From Cupriavidus sp. WGlv3 (GTDB lineage Bacteria > Pseudomonadota > Gammaproteobacteria > Burkholderiales > Burkholderiaceae), in the NCBI RefSeq assembly GCF_023952475.1, contig NZ_JALHRX010000021.1, forward strand, positions 1-64,000: DNA of 64,000 nucleotides, given 5' to 3'. The translations under genes and the position numbers were made by a program. Positions 54,341 to 62,736 of the stretch are shown piece by piece (the first letter of the stretch is position 1; each line of letters begins with the position of its first letter). The notes under the pieces are model-generated. The model had not been told where the DNA came from and did not search any database. It worked only from the letters and a program-made list of their open reading frames with translations.

Positions 54341-54739
54341 TCAGGCCGCCCGGATCTCTTCCAGCAGTTCCGGGTGGCGGTCCAGCAGCCGCAGCAGCTT
54401 CACCAGCGCCAGTGGTGGCTTGGTCCGCCCGGTTTCGTACCGCGAGAACGCATTGACGCCACCGCCGAAGATTTCGGCGGCCTCGCGCTGGTCCAGGCGC
54501 AGCTTCTTGCGGACTTCGGTGATATAGGCCGGGTCGACGAGGGCGGCGTTGACCTGCCGGTTGAAAGCCAGCATCGCCTCGCTCACCCAGTCGCTGTCAC
54601 GGGGCAGCACGCCCTCGCCGCACTTGGGGCACCATTGGCCGGACACATTCGGGATCACCGTGGTCTCACCGCGGTACGTATAGGGCACGTCGCGCGTTCC
54701 CGCCACCAGTTCCGCGCCACCGCACTCGGGACATTTCAT
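54341..54739 (-). CDS. mqsA: MqsA antitoxin
   Basis: 132 residues, the same length class as E. coli MqsA. Zinc ligands Cys3, Cys6, Cys37 and Cys40 are in place (MKCPECGG and WCPKCGEG). The C-terminal Xre-type helix-turn-helix has RLDQREAAEIFGGGVNAFSRYETG with Asn95 and Arg99 where the E. coli protein has DNA-contact Asn97/Arg101. It neutralises MqsR and represses the operon. It follows mqsR after 32 bases. Confidence 0.93.
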   Translation of the reverse strand: MKCPECGGAELVAGTRDVPYTYRGETTVIPNVSGQWCPKCGEGVLPRDSDWVSEAMLAFNRQVNAALVDPAYITEVRKKLRLDQREAAEIFGGGVNAFSRYETGRTKPPLALVKLLRLLDRHPELLEEIRAA

Positions 54740-54771
54740 CTTGCTTCCTCCAGCTGTTCGCCTCGGTGCAG

Positions 54772-55068
54772 TTACCTTGGCTTGAAGGAAACGACCAGTA
54801 CGTCGTTGGGGACGGTGAGCTTCACATACAGCGCACCATGCGGCGTGATGGGCCGGTAGACGTCCTGCCAGATCCGATCGTCCTCGTATGTTGTCATGCT
54901 CTTGTAAAAGTCCGCTGGCTGGAGGCGGGCCAGGATGTCGCGCACCCCGCTCCTGCCCAGACCCATCATCGACGCGTGGGAATACGCGGCATACGTCATT
55001 TCCATCTTGCCCGCCAGCAACAGAGCCTTCACATCCCGCAGCTTGTAATGCGCGGTTCCCTTCTCCAT
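54772..55068 (-). CDS. mqsR: MqsR toxin (GCU-specific mRNA interferase)
   Basis: 98 residues, the same length as E. coli MqsR. The start MEKGTAHYKLRDVKALLLAG and the conserved DFYKSMTTYEDDRIWQDVYR block contain the catalytic residues; TVPNDVLVVSFK ends the RelE-like fold. Unlike most systems, toxin comes first in the operon, as in E. coli. An inverted repeat (55075-55089) sits just before the start. The pair is set between xth and argC and is the one clear mobile-type insertion in the window. Confidence 0.93.
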   Translation of the reverse strand: MEKGTAHYKLRDVKALLLAGKMEMTYAAYSHASMMGLGRSGVRDILARLQPADFYKSMTTYEDDRIWQDVYRPITPHGALYVKLTVPNDVLVVSFKPR

Positions 55069-55074
55069 GAAAAC

Positions 55075-55089
55075 TAACCTACTTGGTTA
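55075..55089. promoter_or_regulatory. MqsA operator-like palindrome
   Basis: TAACC-TACTT-GGTTA is a perfect five-base inverted repeat only six bases before the mqsR start. It resembles the AACC/GGTT palindromes bound by MqsA. A TTGGCA -35-like box lies upstream on the minus strand. Confidence 0.65.
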
Positions 55090-55167
55090 AAACCCGCAAG
55101 CCGCGAACTGTGCCAAAGCGCAGGACTCCAATTGGTACAAACCCCTGCGACAGGCCCCCATCCCCGT

Positions 55168-55173
55168 TACAAT
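55168..55173 (+). promoter_or_regulatory. TACAAT -10 box for argC
   Basis: GTTACAATG lies about 65 bases before the argC start, with a poor -35 (TGCGAC, 16-base spacer). Confidence 0.35.
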
Positions 55174-55239
55174 GCGGGTTCGCCCCTGCGCCCGGCAGGA
55201 GAGGTTTCGCATTCCCGCATTTCAAAGAGCGAGTCAGCC

Positions 55240-56187
55240 ATGGTTTTCAAAGTGTTCGTCGATGGTCAGGAAGGCACCACCGGTCTCCGGCTGCTTGACT
55301 ATCTTTCCGGTCGTGCCGACGTGGAACTGCTGCGCATTGCCGAAGACAAGCGCAAGGACCCGGCCGAACGAGCACGCTTCCTGAACGCCGCCGACGTCGC
55401 CTTCCTGTGCCTGCCCGACGTGGCCTCGCGCGAGGCGGTGTCGCTGGTGACCAGCCCGGACACCTGCGTGATCGACGCCAGCACGGCGTTTCGCACCGCC
55501 GACAACTGGGCCTACGGCCTGCCCGAACTCGCGCGCGGCCAGCGCGACAAGATCCGCGCCAGCAAGCGCATCGCGGTGCCGGGCTGCCACGCAAGCGCCT
55601 TCGTGCTGGCGGTGCGCCCGCTGGTGGATGCCGGCGTGCTGCCGGCCGACTACCCGCTGTCGGCGTTCTCGCTGACCGGCTACAGCGGCGGCGGCAAGTC
55701 GATGATTGCGGAGTTCGAAGCCGGCGGTAACGCGAAGCTGAACAGCCCGCGCCCCTACGCGCTGGGCCTGGAGCACAAGCACCTGCCGGAAATGCGCGTG
55801 CAGGCCGGCCTGACCCAGGCGCCGATCTTCAACCCCATCGTCGGCAATTTCCTCAAGGGCCTGGCGGTGACGGTGCCGGTGTTCGCCGAGCGCCTGGCGC
55901 GCAAGGTCAGCCCCGAGCAGATCGTCGAGATCTATCGCCAGCACTATGAAGGCGAGCAGTTCGTGCGCGTGATGCCGTACAACAGCGCCGACAACCTCGA
56001 CGGCGGTTTCTTCGACGTGCAGGCCAACAACGACACCAACCGCGTCGACCTGTTCGTGTTCGGCAATGCCGAGCGCCTGAACCTGGTGGCGCGCCTGGAC
56101 AACCTGGGCAAGGGCGCGGCCGGCGCGGCGGTGCAATGCATGAACGTGCATGTGGGCGCCGACGAGGCCAGCGGACTGCGGGCCTGA
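55240..56187 (+). CDS. argC: N-acetyl-gamma-glutamyl-phosphate reductase, type 2
   Basis: 315 residues, the shorter type 2 form. KVFVDGQEGTTGLRLLDYLS is the NADP-binding start, IAVPGCHASAFVLAVRPL has the catalytic Cys, and GYSGGGKSMIAEFE the loop. ArgC makes N-acetylglutamate semialdehyde for arginine. The ATG at 55240 is chosen because the residues before it in the open frame are not of the family. It ends before a strong bidirectional terminator. Confidence 0.93.
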   Translation: MVFKVFVDGQEGTTGLRLLDYLSGRADVELLRIAEDKRKDPAERARFLNAADVAFLCLPDVASREAVSLVTSPDTCVIDASTAFRTADNWAYGLPELARGQRDKIRASKRIAVPGCHASAFVLAVRPLVDAGVLPADYPLSAFSLTGYSGGGKSMIAEFEAGGNAKLNSPRPYALGLEHKHLPEMRVQAGLTQAPIFNPIVGNFLKGLAVTVPVFAERLARKVSPEQIVEIYRQHYEGEQFVRVMPYNSADNLDGGFFDVQANNDTNRVDLFVFGNAERLNLVARLDNLGKGAAGAAVQCMNVHVGADEASGLRA

Positions 56188-56208
56188 AGCCAGCCGTTCC
56201 CGCACGTC

Positions 56209-56241
56209 AAAAAAGCCGGCACTTGAACTGCCGGCTTTTTT
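56209..56241. terminator. Bidirectional terminator between argC and the subtilase gene
   Basis: AAAAAAGCCGGCA and TGCCGGCTTTTTT around CTTGAAC form a perfect stem with runs on both sides, between two convergent genes. Confidence 0.93.
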
Positions 56242-56262
56242 GTTGCACGTTGCTGCCGCGTC

Positions 56263-58332
56263 CTACACGCGTTGCAGCGCGCGCAACGCGTCGACCAGCC
56301 CCGCCCCCTGGAAGGAGCGCTCGCGTCCCAGGTCGGTAGCCGCGGCGCACAGGATGGTTTTGACCGTCTCAGGCTGGCCCATCAGTTCATTGTTGCGCGA
56401 CAGCAGCAGCGCCGCGACCCCGGACACATGGGGCGCCGCCATGCTGGTGCCGTCCATCGACGCCAGCGTGCCGCCGGGCACGGTCGAGGTGATCTTCTCC
56501 CCCGGCGCGACCAGGTCGGGCTTGATGCGGCCATCGCCGGTGGGACCGTGGCTGGAAAAGTAGGAAATGCCGAAGCGGTAGGGATCGGTGCGGTGGGTCG
56601 CTCCCACCGTGATCACGGCGCGCGCATTGCCGGGATCGGTGATGGTCTGGCCGCGGAAGCCGGCGCCCATGTGTTCGGCGGCGAAGGCCTCGTCGTAGCC
56701 GTAGTTGCCCGCCGCCGCCACCACGATCACGCCGCTGGCCACCAGGCGGTCGCACTCGACGCACACCGGCGTGCTGCCGCAGGCGTAGCTGCGCACGTCG
56801 TGGCGCAGCGCCACGCTCAGGTTGATGCCGTGCACCGACTGCCGGTCGCGGCTCTGGTTGAGCCAGCGCACGTACTGCAGCGCGCCCAGGATGCCGAACT
56901 CGTCGCCCCTGCCCTGCGCGTCGAAAACGCGCAGGTCGAGCAGTTCGATGCGCGGGCAGATGCCGCTGACCTCGCCGGCCTCCATCAGCTCGGGCGGCAG
57001 CGGCATGGGATCCGGCCGCGCCAGGTAGGCCGACGCAGGCCAGCCGGCGCCGATGATGCCCGCCACATGCGTACCGTGGCTGCCGCCGGGCGCCACGTAC
57101 TGCGCCGGGTCATCGTGGCTGATTTCCAGCAGGGGCTCGATCACCGACCAGTCGATGATGCGGCCATGCGCCAGGTCCTCGGCAATCGCGGCGATGCGCT
57201 GCCGCAGCTCAGCCTCGCCCGGCCCGCGCTTGCCCTTGGGCATGGGCGGCAGGCGGCCGCTGGTGATCGCCGACAGGCGCGTGAAGTCCAGCGTCCGGAC
57301 CACGCGCGACAGGCGCGGCGCGATCAGCCCGTCGCGCACGGGCAGCGGCCCGTCCAGCTTGAGCGGATCGAAGAAGGCCGGATGGCGCGCGTCGATGCCG
57401 GAATCGATCACCGCCCAGCGCACGCCCTGTCCGCCGGTATCGAACACACGGATGGCCGCATCGGCCTTGACGGTCTTGCGCGAGGCGAACACCGCGTGCT
57501 CGGCCGGCCGGTTGACCGAGATGCGCCATAGCGGCGAGACGGCGGCGGCAGCGGCGGCGTCTCCGGCGGCCATGCCGGCTGTCGGCGTGGCCGCCCCCTC
57601 CACATGATCCTCGCGCAGGCAATCCCACAGTGTCTCGAGCACCTGGCGGCTGGCCTGCGTGACACGCCGCGTCAGGCCACCGGGCGGGAAGCTGTCGTCG
57701 TGCAGGCCCAGCAGCGTCAGCGCGACGTACTGCGCGGCGACATTGACCAGCCGCCCCAGCGCCTGCCCGGCCGGCGCGGCGAGACCGCCGAAGCGGGTAC
57801 GCGCCGCGGTGTAGCCGATGTCCTTGAAGCGCGCCAGCGCCGCCTCGCTGCCGACATGGGCCAGCACCGACTCGCCCAGCCAGCGCACCAGCGCGTCGCC
57901 GGTCAGGCTCAGCGCCAGCGCACTGCGCGCGGCGGGCGTCCACCTGATGCCGGCCATCGGCACGCGCACCTCGCGGTGCCACCAGGCGGTGAGCGGCAGC
58001 AAGCGCAGCATGTCGAAGAAATCGATCTGCGCCAGCAGGTGCGATTCATTGGCGGCAAGGAAGCGCGGGCCGGCGGGGTCCGCTGCCGGACCGGCCAGCG
58101 CCGGCAGGCGCCTCAGCACCGCGGCGCGCAGCGCGGCGATGCCGGCGCCGTGGTGCGGGGTCAGCAGCAGGCCGCGCGGCACCTCGAACGATTCGCCGGA
58201 TGCATACAGCAGCCAGACTTCGGAGCTGACCGGCAGGTCGCTGGTGAAGCGGTCGGGCTCGGCCTCGCAGCCGGCGAAGATCAGCAGATACGCGGCCCGC
58301 CGTTCCGACGGGCTCATGCGGTTCAGGCTCAT
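56263..58332 (-). CDS. Subtilisin-family serine protease with long N-terminal region and no signal peptide
   Basis: 689 residues. The S8 triad is present: Asp310 in WAVIDSGIDARHP, His422 in GGSHGTHVAGIIG and Ser630 in MDGTSMAAPHVSG, with oxyanion Asn543 in AAAGNYGYDE. The first about 280 residues match no domain I know, and an unusual roughly 110-residue stretch separates Asp and His (rather than about 30-40). There is no signal peptide or lipobox, so it may act in the cytoplasm or leave by another route. Neighbours give no clue; the M48 gene upstream is 94 bases away. Confidence 0.85.
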   Translation of the reverse strand: MSLNRMSPSERRAAYLLIFAGCEAEPDRFTSDLPVSSEVWLLYASGESFEVPRGLLLTPHHGAGIAALRAAVLRRLPALAGPAADPAGPRFLAANESHLLAQIDFFDMLRLLPLTAWWHREVRVPMAGIRWTPAARSALALSLTGDALVRWLGESVLAHVGSEAALARFKDIGYTAARTRFGGLAAPAGQALGRLVNVAAQYVALTLLGLHDDSFPPGGLTRRVTQASRQVLETLWDCLREDHVEGAATPTAGMAAGDAAAAAAVSPLWRISVNRPAEHAVFASRKTVKADAAIRVFDTGGQGVRWAVIDSGIDARHPAFFDPLKLDGPLPVRDGLIAPRLSRVVRTLDFTRLSAITSGRLPPMPKGKRGPGEAELRQRIAAIAEDLAHGRIIDWSVIEPLLEISHDDPAQYVAPGGSHGTHVAGIIGAGWPASAYLARPDPMPLPPELMEAGEVSGICPRIELLDLRVFDAQGRGDEFGILGALQYVRWLNQSRDRQSVHGINLSVALRHDVRSYACGSTPVCVECDRLVASGVIVVAAAGNYGYDEAFAAEHMGAGFRGQTITDPGNARAVITVGATHRTDPYRFGISYFSSHGPTGDGRIKPDLVAPGEKITSTVPGGTLASMDGTSMAAPHVSGVAALLLSRNNELMGQPETVKTILCAAATDLGRERSFQGAGLVDALRALQRV

Positions 58333-58426
58333 GCGGGTCCCCCTGCGGTTGTCGCATTGTCCCCGGCGCCGGCTTCACGCCATCAAGGCGCTGTCCGGAA
58401 TGCGGCGCGGCTGGTCGCGGCGCCGT

Positions 58427-59395
58427 TCAGCGCTTCAGCGGCTTTTGCCGGTCCTCGTCGCCGGCATCCACCGGCGCATCGCCCAGCCCCGTCATATTGG
58501 GGCGGTAGGGCGGTAGCTTGTCGACCGTGGTGTTGATCGCGCGCGCATACAGCGGCAGCACTTCGGGCAAGTGCCTTTCCAGGTCGGCGATGCGGCTGCG
58601 CCCGGACGGATGGGTCGACAGGAACTCGGCGCCGGACTGCGAGACCTTGCCCATCTTCTGCCACAGCGACACCGCCGCGCGTGGATCGTAGCCCGCGCGC
58701 GCGGCGACATCCATGCCGATCAGGTCAGCCTCGGACTCGTCCGAGCGGGAAAAGCGCAGCGTCAGCAGGTGCGCGCCGGTGCCCAGCGCCATATTGCCGA
58801 GGTTGCCGAAGCCGAACAGCTGCGAGATCACGTTGGCGCCCAGGTTGGTGATCTCGGACTTGGCGGCGCGCTCGCGCGCATGCTCCTGCAGCGCGTGCGC
58901 GATCTCGTGCCCCATCACCATGGCGACTTCGTCGTCGGTCAGCTTGAGCTGGTCCAGCAGCCCGGTATAGACCGCGATCTTGCCGCCCGGCATGCAGAAG
59001 GCATTGACCTGCTTGGAGCCGATCAGGTTGATCTCCCACTGCCATTGCCGCGCGCGCTCGTTCCAGCGCGCGGTCTGCGGCAGCAGCCGCTTGCCGATGG
59101 CGCGCAGGCGCACCAGCTGCGGGTGGTTGTCGGGCGCCAGCGCGCGCTTGGCGATGGCCTCCTGCTTGAGCTGCTCGTACTCCTGCACCGCCTGCTGCTC
59201 GATTACCTCGGCCGGCACGATGTTGCGCACCGCCGAGCCGCCCGGGTTCAGCCGGATGCCGCCGGCGCCGCCGTCCTGCGGCTGCGCCGGCGCCGGCACG
59301 CTCCAGCCGAGCGGCAGCACGGCCGCGGCCAGCGCCAGCGCGCGGGCCAGCCGCAGTCGGGAGGGACGCTGAACACCTTGCAGGCGGCGAAGCAT
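58427..59395 (-). CDS. M48-family metalloprotease (BepA/LoiP-like)
   Basis: 322 residues. A signal peptide (LALAAAVLPLGWSVPAPAQ) leads the mature protein. VMGHEIAHALQEHARERAAK holds the HExxH zinc site, and SDESEADLIGMDVAARAGYD the third ligand. LSTHPSGRSRIADLERHLPE follows. Such periplasmic proteases help outer-membrane assembly. There is no TPR region as in BepA, so LoiP/YcaL is nearer. The ATG at 59395 is preferred because the open frame upstream lacks signal-like sequence. Confidence 0.9.
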   Translation of the reverse strand: MLRRLQGVQRPSRLRLARALALAAAVLPLGWSVPAPAQPQDGGAGGIRLNPGGSAVRNIVPAEVIEQQAVQEYEQLKQEAIAKRALAPDNHPQLVRLRAIGKRLLPQTARWNERARQWQWEINLIGSKQVNAFCMPGGKIAVYTGLLDQLKLTDDEVAMVMGHEIAHALQEHARERAAKSEITNLGANVISQLFGFGNLGNMALGTGAHLLTLRFSRSDESEADLIGMDVAARAGYDPRAAVSLWQKMGKVSQSGAEFLSTHPSGRSRIADLERHLPEVLPLYARAINTTVDKLPPYRPNMTGLGDAPVDAGDEDRQKPLKR

Positions 59396-59494
59396 GGGCG
59401 ATTCCTTGGGCGCAATCGGAGAGCAGGCAAACAGGTGGTGCAATAATACACGGCGCCCGCGCAGCCGCGCGGGCGGCACACGGCCGCCCCATCC

Positions 59495-60754
59495 ATGAAT
59501 TTCCAGACCTATCTCGATATCTTCCGCAACCGCCGCATCGGCGCCATGCTGATGCTGGGCTTCGCCTCCGGCCTGCCGCTGGCGCTGACCTCCGGCACCC
59601 TGCAGGCGTGGATGACGGTCGAAGGGCTGGACATCAAGACCATCGGCTTTTTCTCGCTGGTGGGCCAGGCTTATATCTTCAAGTTCCTGTGGGCGCCCTT
59701 GATGGACCGCTACACGCCGCCGCTGATGGGGCGCCGGCGCGGCTGGCTGCTGCTGACCCAGGTCGGGCTGGTGCTGGGCATCGCCGGCATGGCGTTCTGC
59801 CCGCCGCAGCAGGCGCTGTGGATGCTGGCAGCACTGGCCACGCTGGTGGCGTTCCTGTCGGCCTCGCAGGACATTGTCTTCGACGCCTACAGCACCGACG
59901 TGCTGCGCCCGGCCGAGCGCGGCGCCGGCGCGGCGGTCAAGGTGCTGGGCTACCGGCTGGCGATGCTGGTCTCGGGCGGCCTGGCGCTGTGGCTGGCGGA
60001 CCGCGTGCTGGGCTGGCAGCAGACCTACCTGCTGATGGCGGCGCTGATGGGCGTGGGCATCCTGACGCTGCTGTGGGCACCGGAGCCGGATGTGCCCGCG
60101 CGCGCGCCGCGCTCGCTGGAAGAGGCGGTGGTGGGCCCGCTACGCGACTTCTTCGCGCGCCCGGGGGCCTGGTGGCTGCTGCTGCTGATCGTGCTGTACA
60201 AGCTCGGCGACGCCTTTGCCGGCAGCCTGTCGACCACCTTCCTGATCCGCGGCGCCGGCTTCTCGGCGGGCGAGGTCGGCATCGTCAACAAGACCCTGGG
60301 GCTGGCCGCGACCATCCTTGGCGCGCTGTTCGGCGGCACGCTGATGGTGCGGCTGGGCCTGTACCGTTCGCTGATGCTGTTCGGCGTGCTGCAGGCGGTG
60401 TCGAACCTGGGCTACTGGATCCTGGCGGTGACCCCGCCGCACCTGTGGACCATGGGCGCGACCATCGCGGTCGAAAACCTGTGCGGCGGCATGGGCACGG
60501 CGGCCTTCGTCGCGCTGCTGATGACGCTGTGCAACCGCTCGTTCTCGGCCACGCAGTACGCGCTGCTGTCGGCGCTGGCTTCGGTGGGCCGGGTCTACGT
60601 GGGACCGACGTCGGGCTACATGGTCGAGGCCTGGGGCTGGGCGCCGTTCTATCTCGGCACCGTAGTCGTGGCGCTGCCAGGCGTGATGCTGCTCTGGGCG
60701 ATGCGCCACACCGTGCACCGCTACGAGGCCCAGGCGCGCGAAGCGGTGGCCTGA
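59495..60754 (+). CDS. ampG: AmpG-family muropeptide permease
   Basis: 419 residues, about twelve spans. MLMLGFASGLPLALTSGTLQ and FFSLVGQAYIFKFLWAPLMD lead into RYTPPLMGRRRGWLLLTQ, and ASQDIVFDAYSTDVL is the AmpG signature. It imports anhydromuropeptides from the periplasm for recycling, matching the lytic transglycosylase at 25507. ATG 59495 lies 99 bases from the divergent M48 start. It ends 13 bases before the convergent thioesterase gene. Confidence 0.9.
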   Translation: MNFQTYLDIFRNRRIGAMLMLGFASGLPLALTSGTLQAWMTVEGLDIKTIGFFSLVGQAYIFKFLWAPLMDRYTPPLMGRRRGWLLLTQVGLVLGIAGMAFCPPQQALWMLAALATLVAFLSASQDIVFDAYSTDVLRPAERGAGAAVKVLGYRLAMLVSGGLALWLADRVLGWQQTYLLMAALMGVGILTLLWAPEPDVPARAPRSLEEAVVGPLRDFFARPGAWWLLLLIVLYKLGDAFAGSLSTTFLIRGAGFSAGEVGIVNKTLGLAATILGALFGGTLMVRLGLYRSLMLFGVLQAVSNLGYWILAVTPPHLWTMGATIAVENLCGGMGTAAFVALLMTLCNRSFSATQYALLSALASVGRVYVGPTSGYMVEAWGWAPFYLGTVVVALPGVMLLWAMRHTVHRYEAQAREAVA

Positions 60755-60767
60755 GCCGCCGGCCGGC

Positions 60768-61616
60768 TTATTCCTTGTAATAGACGATCTGGTGCGAGCT
60801 GGCGATCAGCTCGCCCGCGGCGCTCCACAGCTGCGCGCGCTGGTCGAAGAAGCCCTGCCGGAACACCTGCGCCTGCGCGCTGGCCAGCACATGGCTGTGG
60901 CCCAGCGCCGCCAGCGTGGCCGCATCGGCATGGAAATACGTGGTCATCGACACCGTGCCGGCCGGCACGAAGCCGGCGCGCTTGAGGAAGATGCGCGGGT
61001 AGAAGCTGTCGGCCCACGCCGCCACCGCGGCGAAGTCGGGCGTGCGCGCCGGCGCGTCGCGCAGCCAGAACTGGGTCAGGCTGTCCGGGTGCTCGGTGCC
61101 GGCCTCGGCGGTCGGCTTGGCGCCGCGCACCGGCCGCATGTCGTAAGCCTTGAGCCAGCGCACCGGTGCAAACCCGCCCATGCCCGGCAGCGTGTCGGCG
61201 GCCGGCACCTCCGGCATCACCGCTTCGCCGCAGGCCCAGGTATCGCGCCGCACCGCGAACATCGCGGTGGCGGTGGTGGCGACGGCATCGCCCTGGCGCA
61301 ATTCCAGGGTCCAGTGCTGGGTCGAGCGGTTGGTGCGGACCGGACGCGCCTCGATCTCGAACGGGCCCTCGGCGATCGGGCCGGCAAAGTTGACGGTCAG
61401 CGAAACCGGCTCGCCCAGGCGCTGCGGATGATTCAGCGCCGCCTGCAGCAACGTGGCGGCCGTGATGCCGCCGAAGGGGCCGATCATGTTCCAGTACGCC
61501 GGCGTGGTGCGGCCCTGGAAAAGGTGTTCGCCGGCCGGCACCAGCGCCAGCGCGTCGTCGAAGGGATGAAGCTGGCTGGCGGCAGCGGCGGCTTGGATCT
61601 GGGGCGCAGTGGACAT
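60768..61616 (-). CDS. TesB-like acyl-CoA thioesterase (double hotdog)
   Basis: 282 residues. AYWNMIGPFGGITAATLLQA is the first hotdog's core and VPAGTVSMTTYFHADAATLA the second's. RAQLWSAAGELIASSHQIVY completes the fold, matching the PF13622-type family. It hydrolyses acyl-CoA, chain length unknown. Its promoter carries a TetR-type palindrome, so it is likely regulated by acyl-CoA or an aromatic ligand. Confidence 0.83.
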   Translation of the reverse strand: MSTAPQIQAAAAASQLHPFDDALALVPAGEHLFQGRTTPAYWNMIGPFGGITAATLLQAALNHPQRLGEPVSLTVNFAGPIAEGPFEIEARPVRTNRSTQHWTLELRQGDAVATTATAMFAVRRDTWACGEAVMPEVPAADTLPGMGGFAPVRWLKAYDMRPVRGAKPTAEAGTEHPDSLTQFWLRDAPARTPDFAAVAAWADSFYPRIFLKRAGFVPAGTVSMTTYFHADAATLAALGHSHVLASAQAQVFRQGFFDQRAQLWSAAGELIASSHQIVYYKE

Positions 61617-61644
61617 GGCGGAAGCAGGCTGGCTCGTTGAAATA

Positions 61645-61656
61645 GAACGATCGTTC
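61645..61656. promoter_or_regulatory. TetR-type operator palindrome
   Basis: GAACGATCGTTC is a perfect 12-base palindrome within AGAACGATCGTTCGTTT, about 29 bases before the thioesterase start. It matches the AACGANCGTT pattern bound by many AcrR/FadR-like TetR proteins. Confidence 0.6.
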
Positions 61657-61668
61657 GTTTATCTGCCT

Positions 61669-61697
61669 ACACTAACCGTAGTCAGCGTTCCGGTCAA
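61669..61697 (-). promoter_or_regulatory. Promoter of the thioesterase gene
   Basis: TTGACC (61692-61697), a 17-base spacer and TAGTGT (61669-61674) lie just upstream of the TetR-type palindrome. The operator therefore sits at the start site, the usual place for repression. Confidence 0.5.
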
Positions 61698-61736
61698 GCG
61701 CGGCATCCGCCCGCCTCGCCCAACCACACCCTCGCT

Positions 61737-62624
61737 TCATCCCTGCGCCCGCCGCCGCAACGGCAGCGCCCAGCCCAGCTGGTTGGCGACCACGCCCAGC
61801 AGCACCAGCGCCATGCCGGCCACCTGCAGCGGCCCAAGGACCACGCCAAACACCATCACGTCGATGACGATCGCCACCAGCGGATAGATGAACGACAGCG
61901 TGGCGATCGACACCACCGACAGCCGCTGGAAGGCGCCGTACAGCAGCGTGTACATCACGCCGGTATGCACCAGCCCGAGCGCCAGCAGCGCGGCCCAGGT
62001 GACACCGCCATAGCTGCCCGCGGCCGGATGCGCCAGCGGCGCCAGCATCAGCACGCCCAGCACCATCTGCAGCCCGGCGATCTGTCCCGGCGGGATCGCC
62101 TGCAGCCGCCGCGTCGCCAGCGTCGTCACGGCGTACAGCATTGCCGCGAGCAGGCCCAGGCCGATGCCGGCCAGCATCGACGCGCCGCCGGCGCCGTGCT
62201 CCAGCCCGGTGATCAGCATGACGCCGGCAAAGGCGAGCACCAGCCATGGCAGCCGGGCGAACGGGAACGGCTCGCGCTGCAGCACCGAGGTCAGCAGCAG
62301 CAGGAAGAACGGCTGGGTGTGGTAGACCACCGTGGCGATGGCAATGCCGCTGTACGCGTACGCCGAGAACAGCGCCAGCCAGTTGAGCACCAGCGTGACG
62401 CCGCCCAGCACCAGCCACCCGGCCTGGGCGCGGGACATCCGCACCCAGCCGCGCTGCAAGGTCAGCACGCCCAGCAGCGCTGCGCCACCGAACAGGCAGC
62501 GGAAGAACACCACATCCAGCGGCGGCTGGCCGCTGGTCACCACGAACCAGCCGATGGTGCCCGACAGCATCATGGCGGCGACCATGCGCCAGGCACCGCC
62601 CGGCTGGGGTTGTTGCGAAGGCAT
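61737..62624 (-). CDS. EamA/DMT-family transporter
   Basis: 295 residues with about ten spans in two repeats (AAMMLSGTIGWFVVTSGQPP... and LGLVHTGVMYTLLYGAFQRL). Such proteins export amino acids or metabolites. The ATG at 62624 follows GGAGTTCCTC. A LysR regulator is divergent 112 bases away with a palindrome between, so it likely controls this exporter. Confidence 0.88.
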   Translation of the reverse strand: MPSQQPQPGGAWRMVAAMMLSGTIGWFVVTSGQPPLDVVFFRCLFGGAALLGVLTLQRGWVRMSRAQAGWLVLGGVTLVLNWLALFSAYAYSGIAIATVVYHTQPFFLLLLTSVLQREPFPFARLPWLVLAFAGVMLITGLEHGAGGASMLAGIGLGLLAAMLYAVTTLATRRLQAIPPGQIAGLQMVLGVLMLAPLAHPAAGSYGGVTWAALLALGLVHTGVMYTLLYGAFQRLSVVSIATLSFIYPLVAIVIDVMVFGVVLGPLQVAGMALVLLGVVANQLGWALPLRRRAQG

Positions 62625-62704
62625 GAGGAACTCCGGTTTTAGCCAATGGCCGCATTGTTCCACTCGTCAGCCAGGTCAACAATGCAGTCGTGACTCAATT
62701 ACTA

Positions 62705-62721
62705 TTTGACTACAGGTCAAA
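62705..62721. promoter_or_regulatory. LysR-type operator palindrome
   Basis: TTTGAC-TACAG-GTCAAA is a perfect six-base inverted repeat and fits the T-N11-A rule, 15 bases before the LysR start. Confidence 0.6.
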
Positions 62722-62736
62722 GACAGGAGATTTTGC

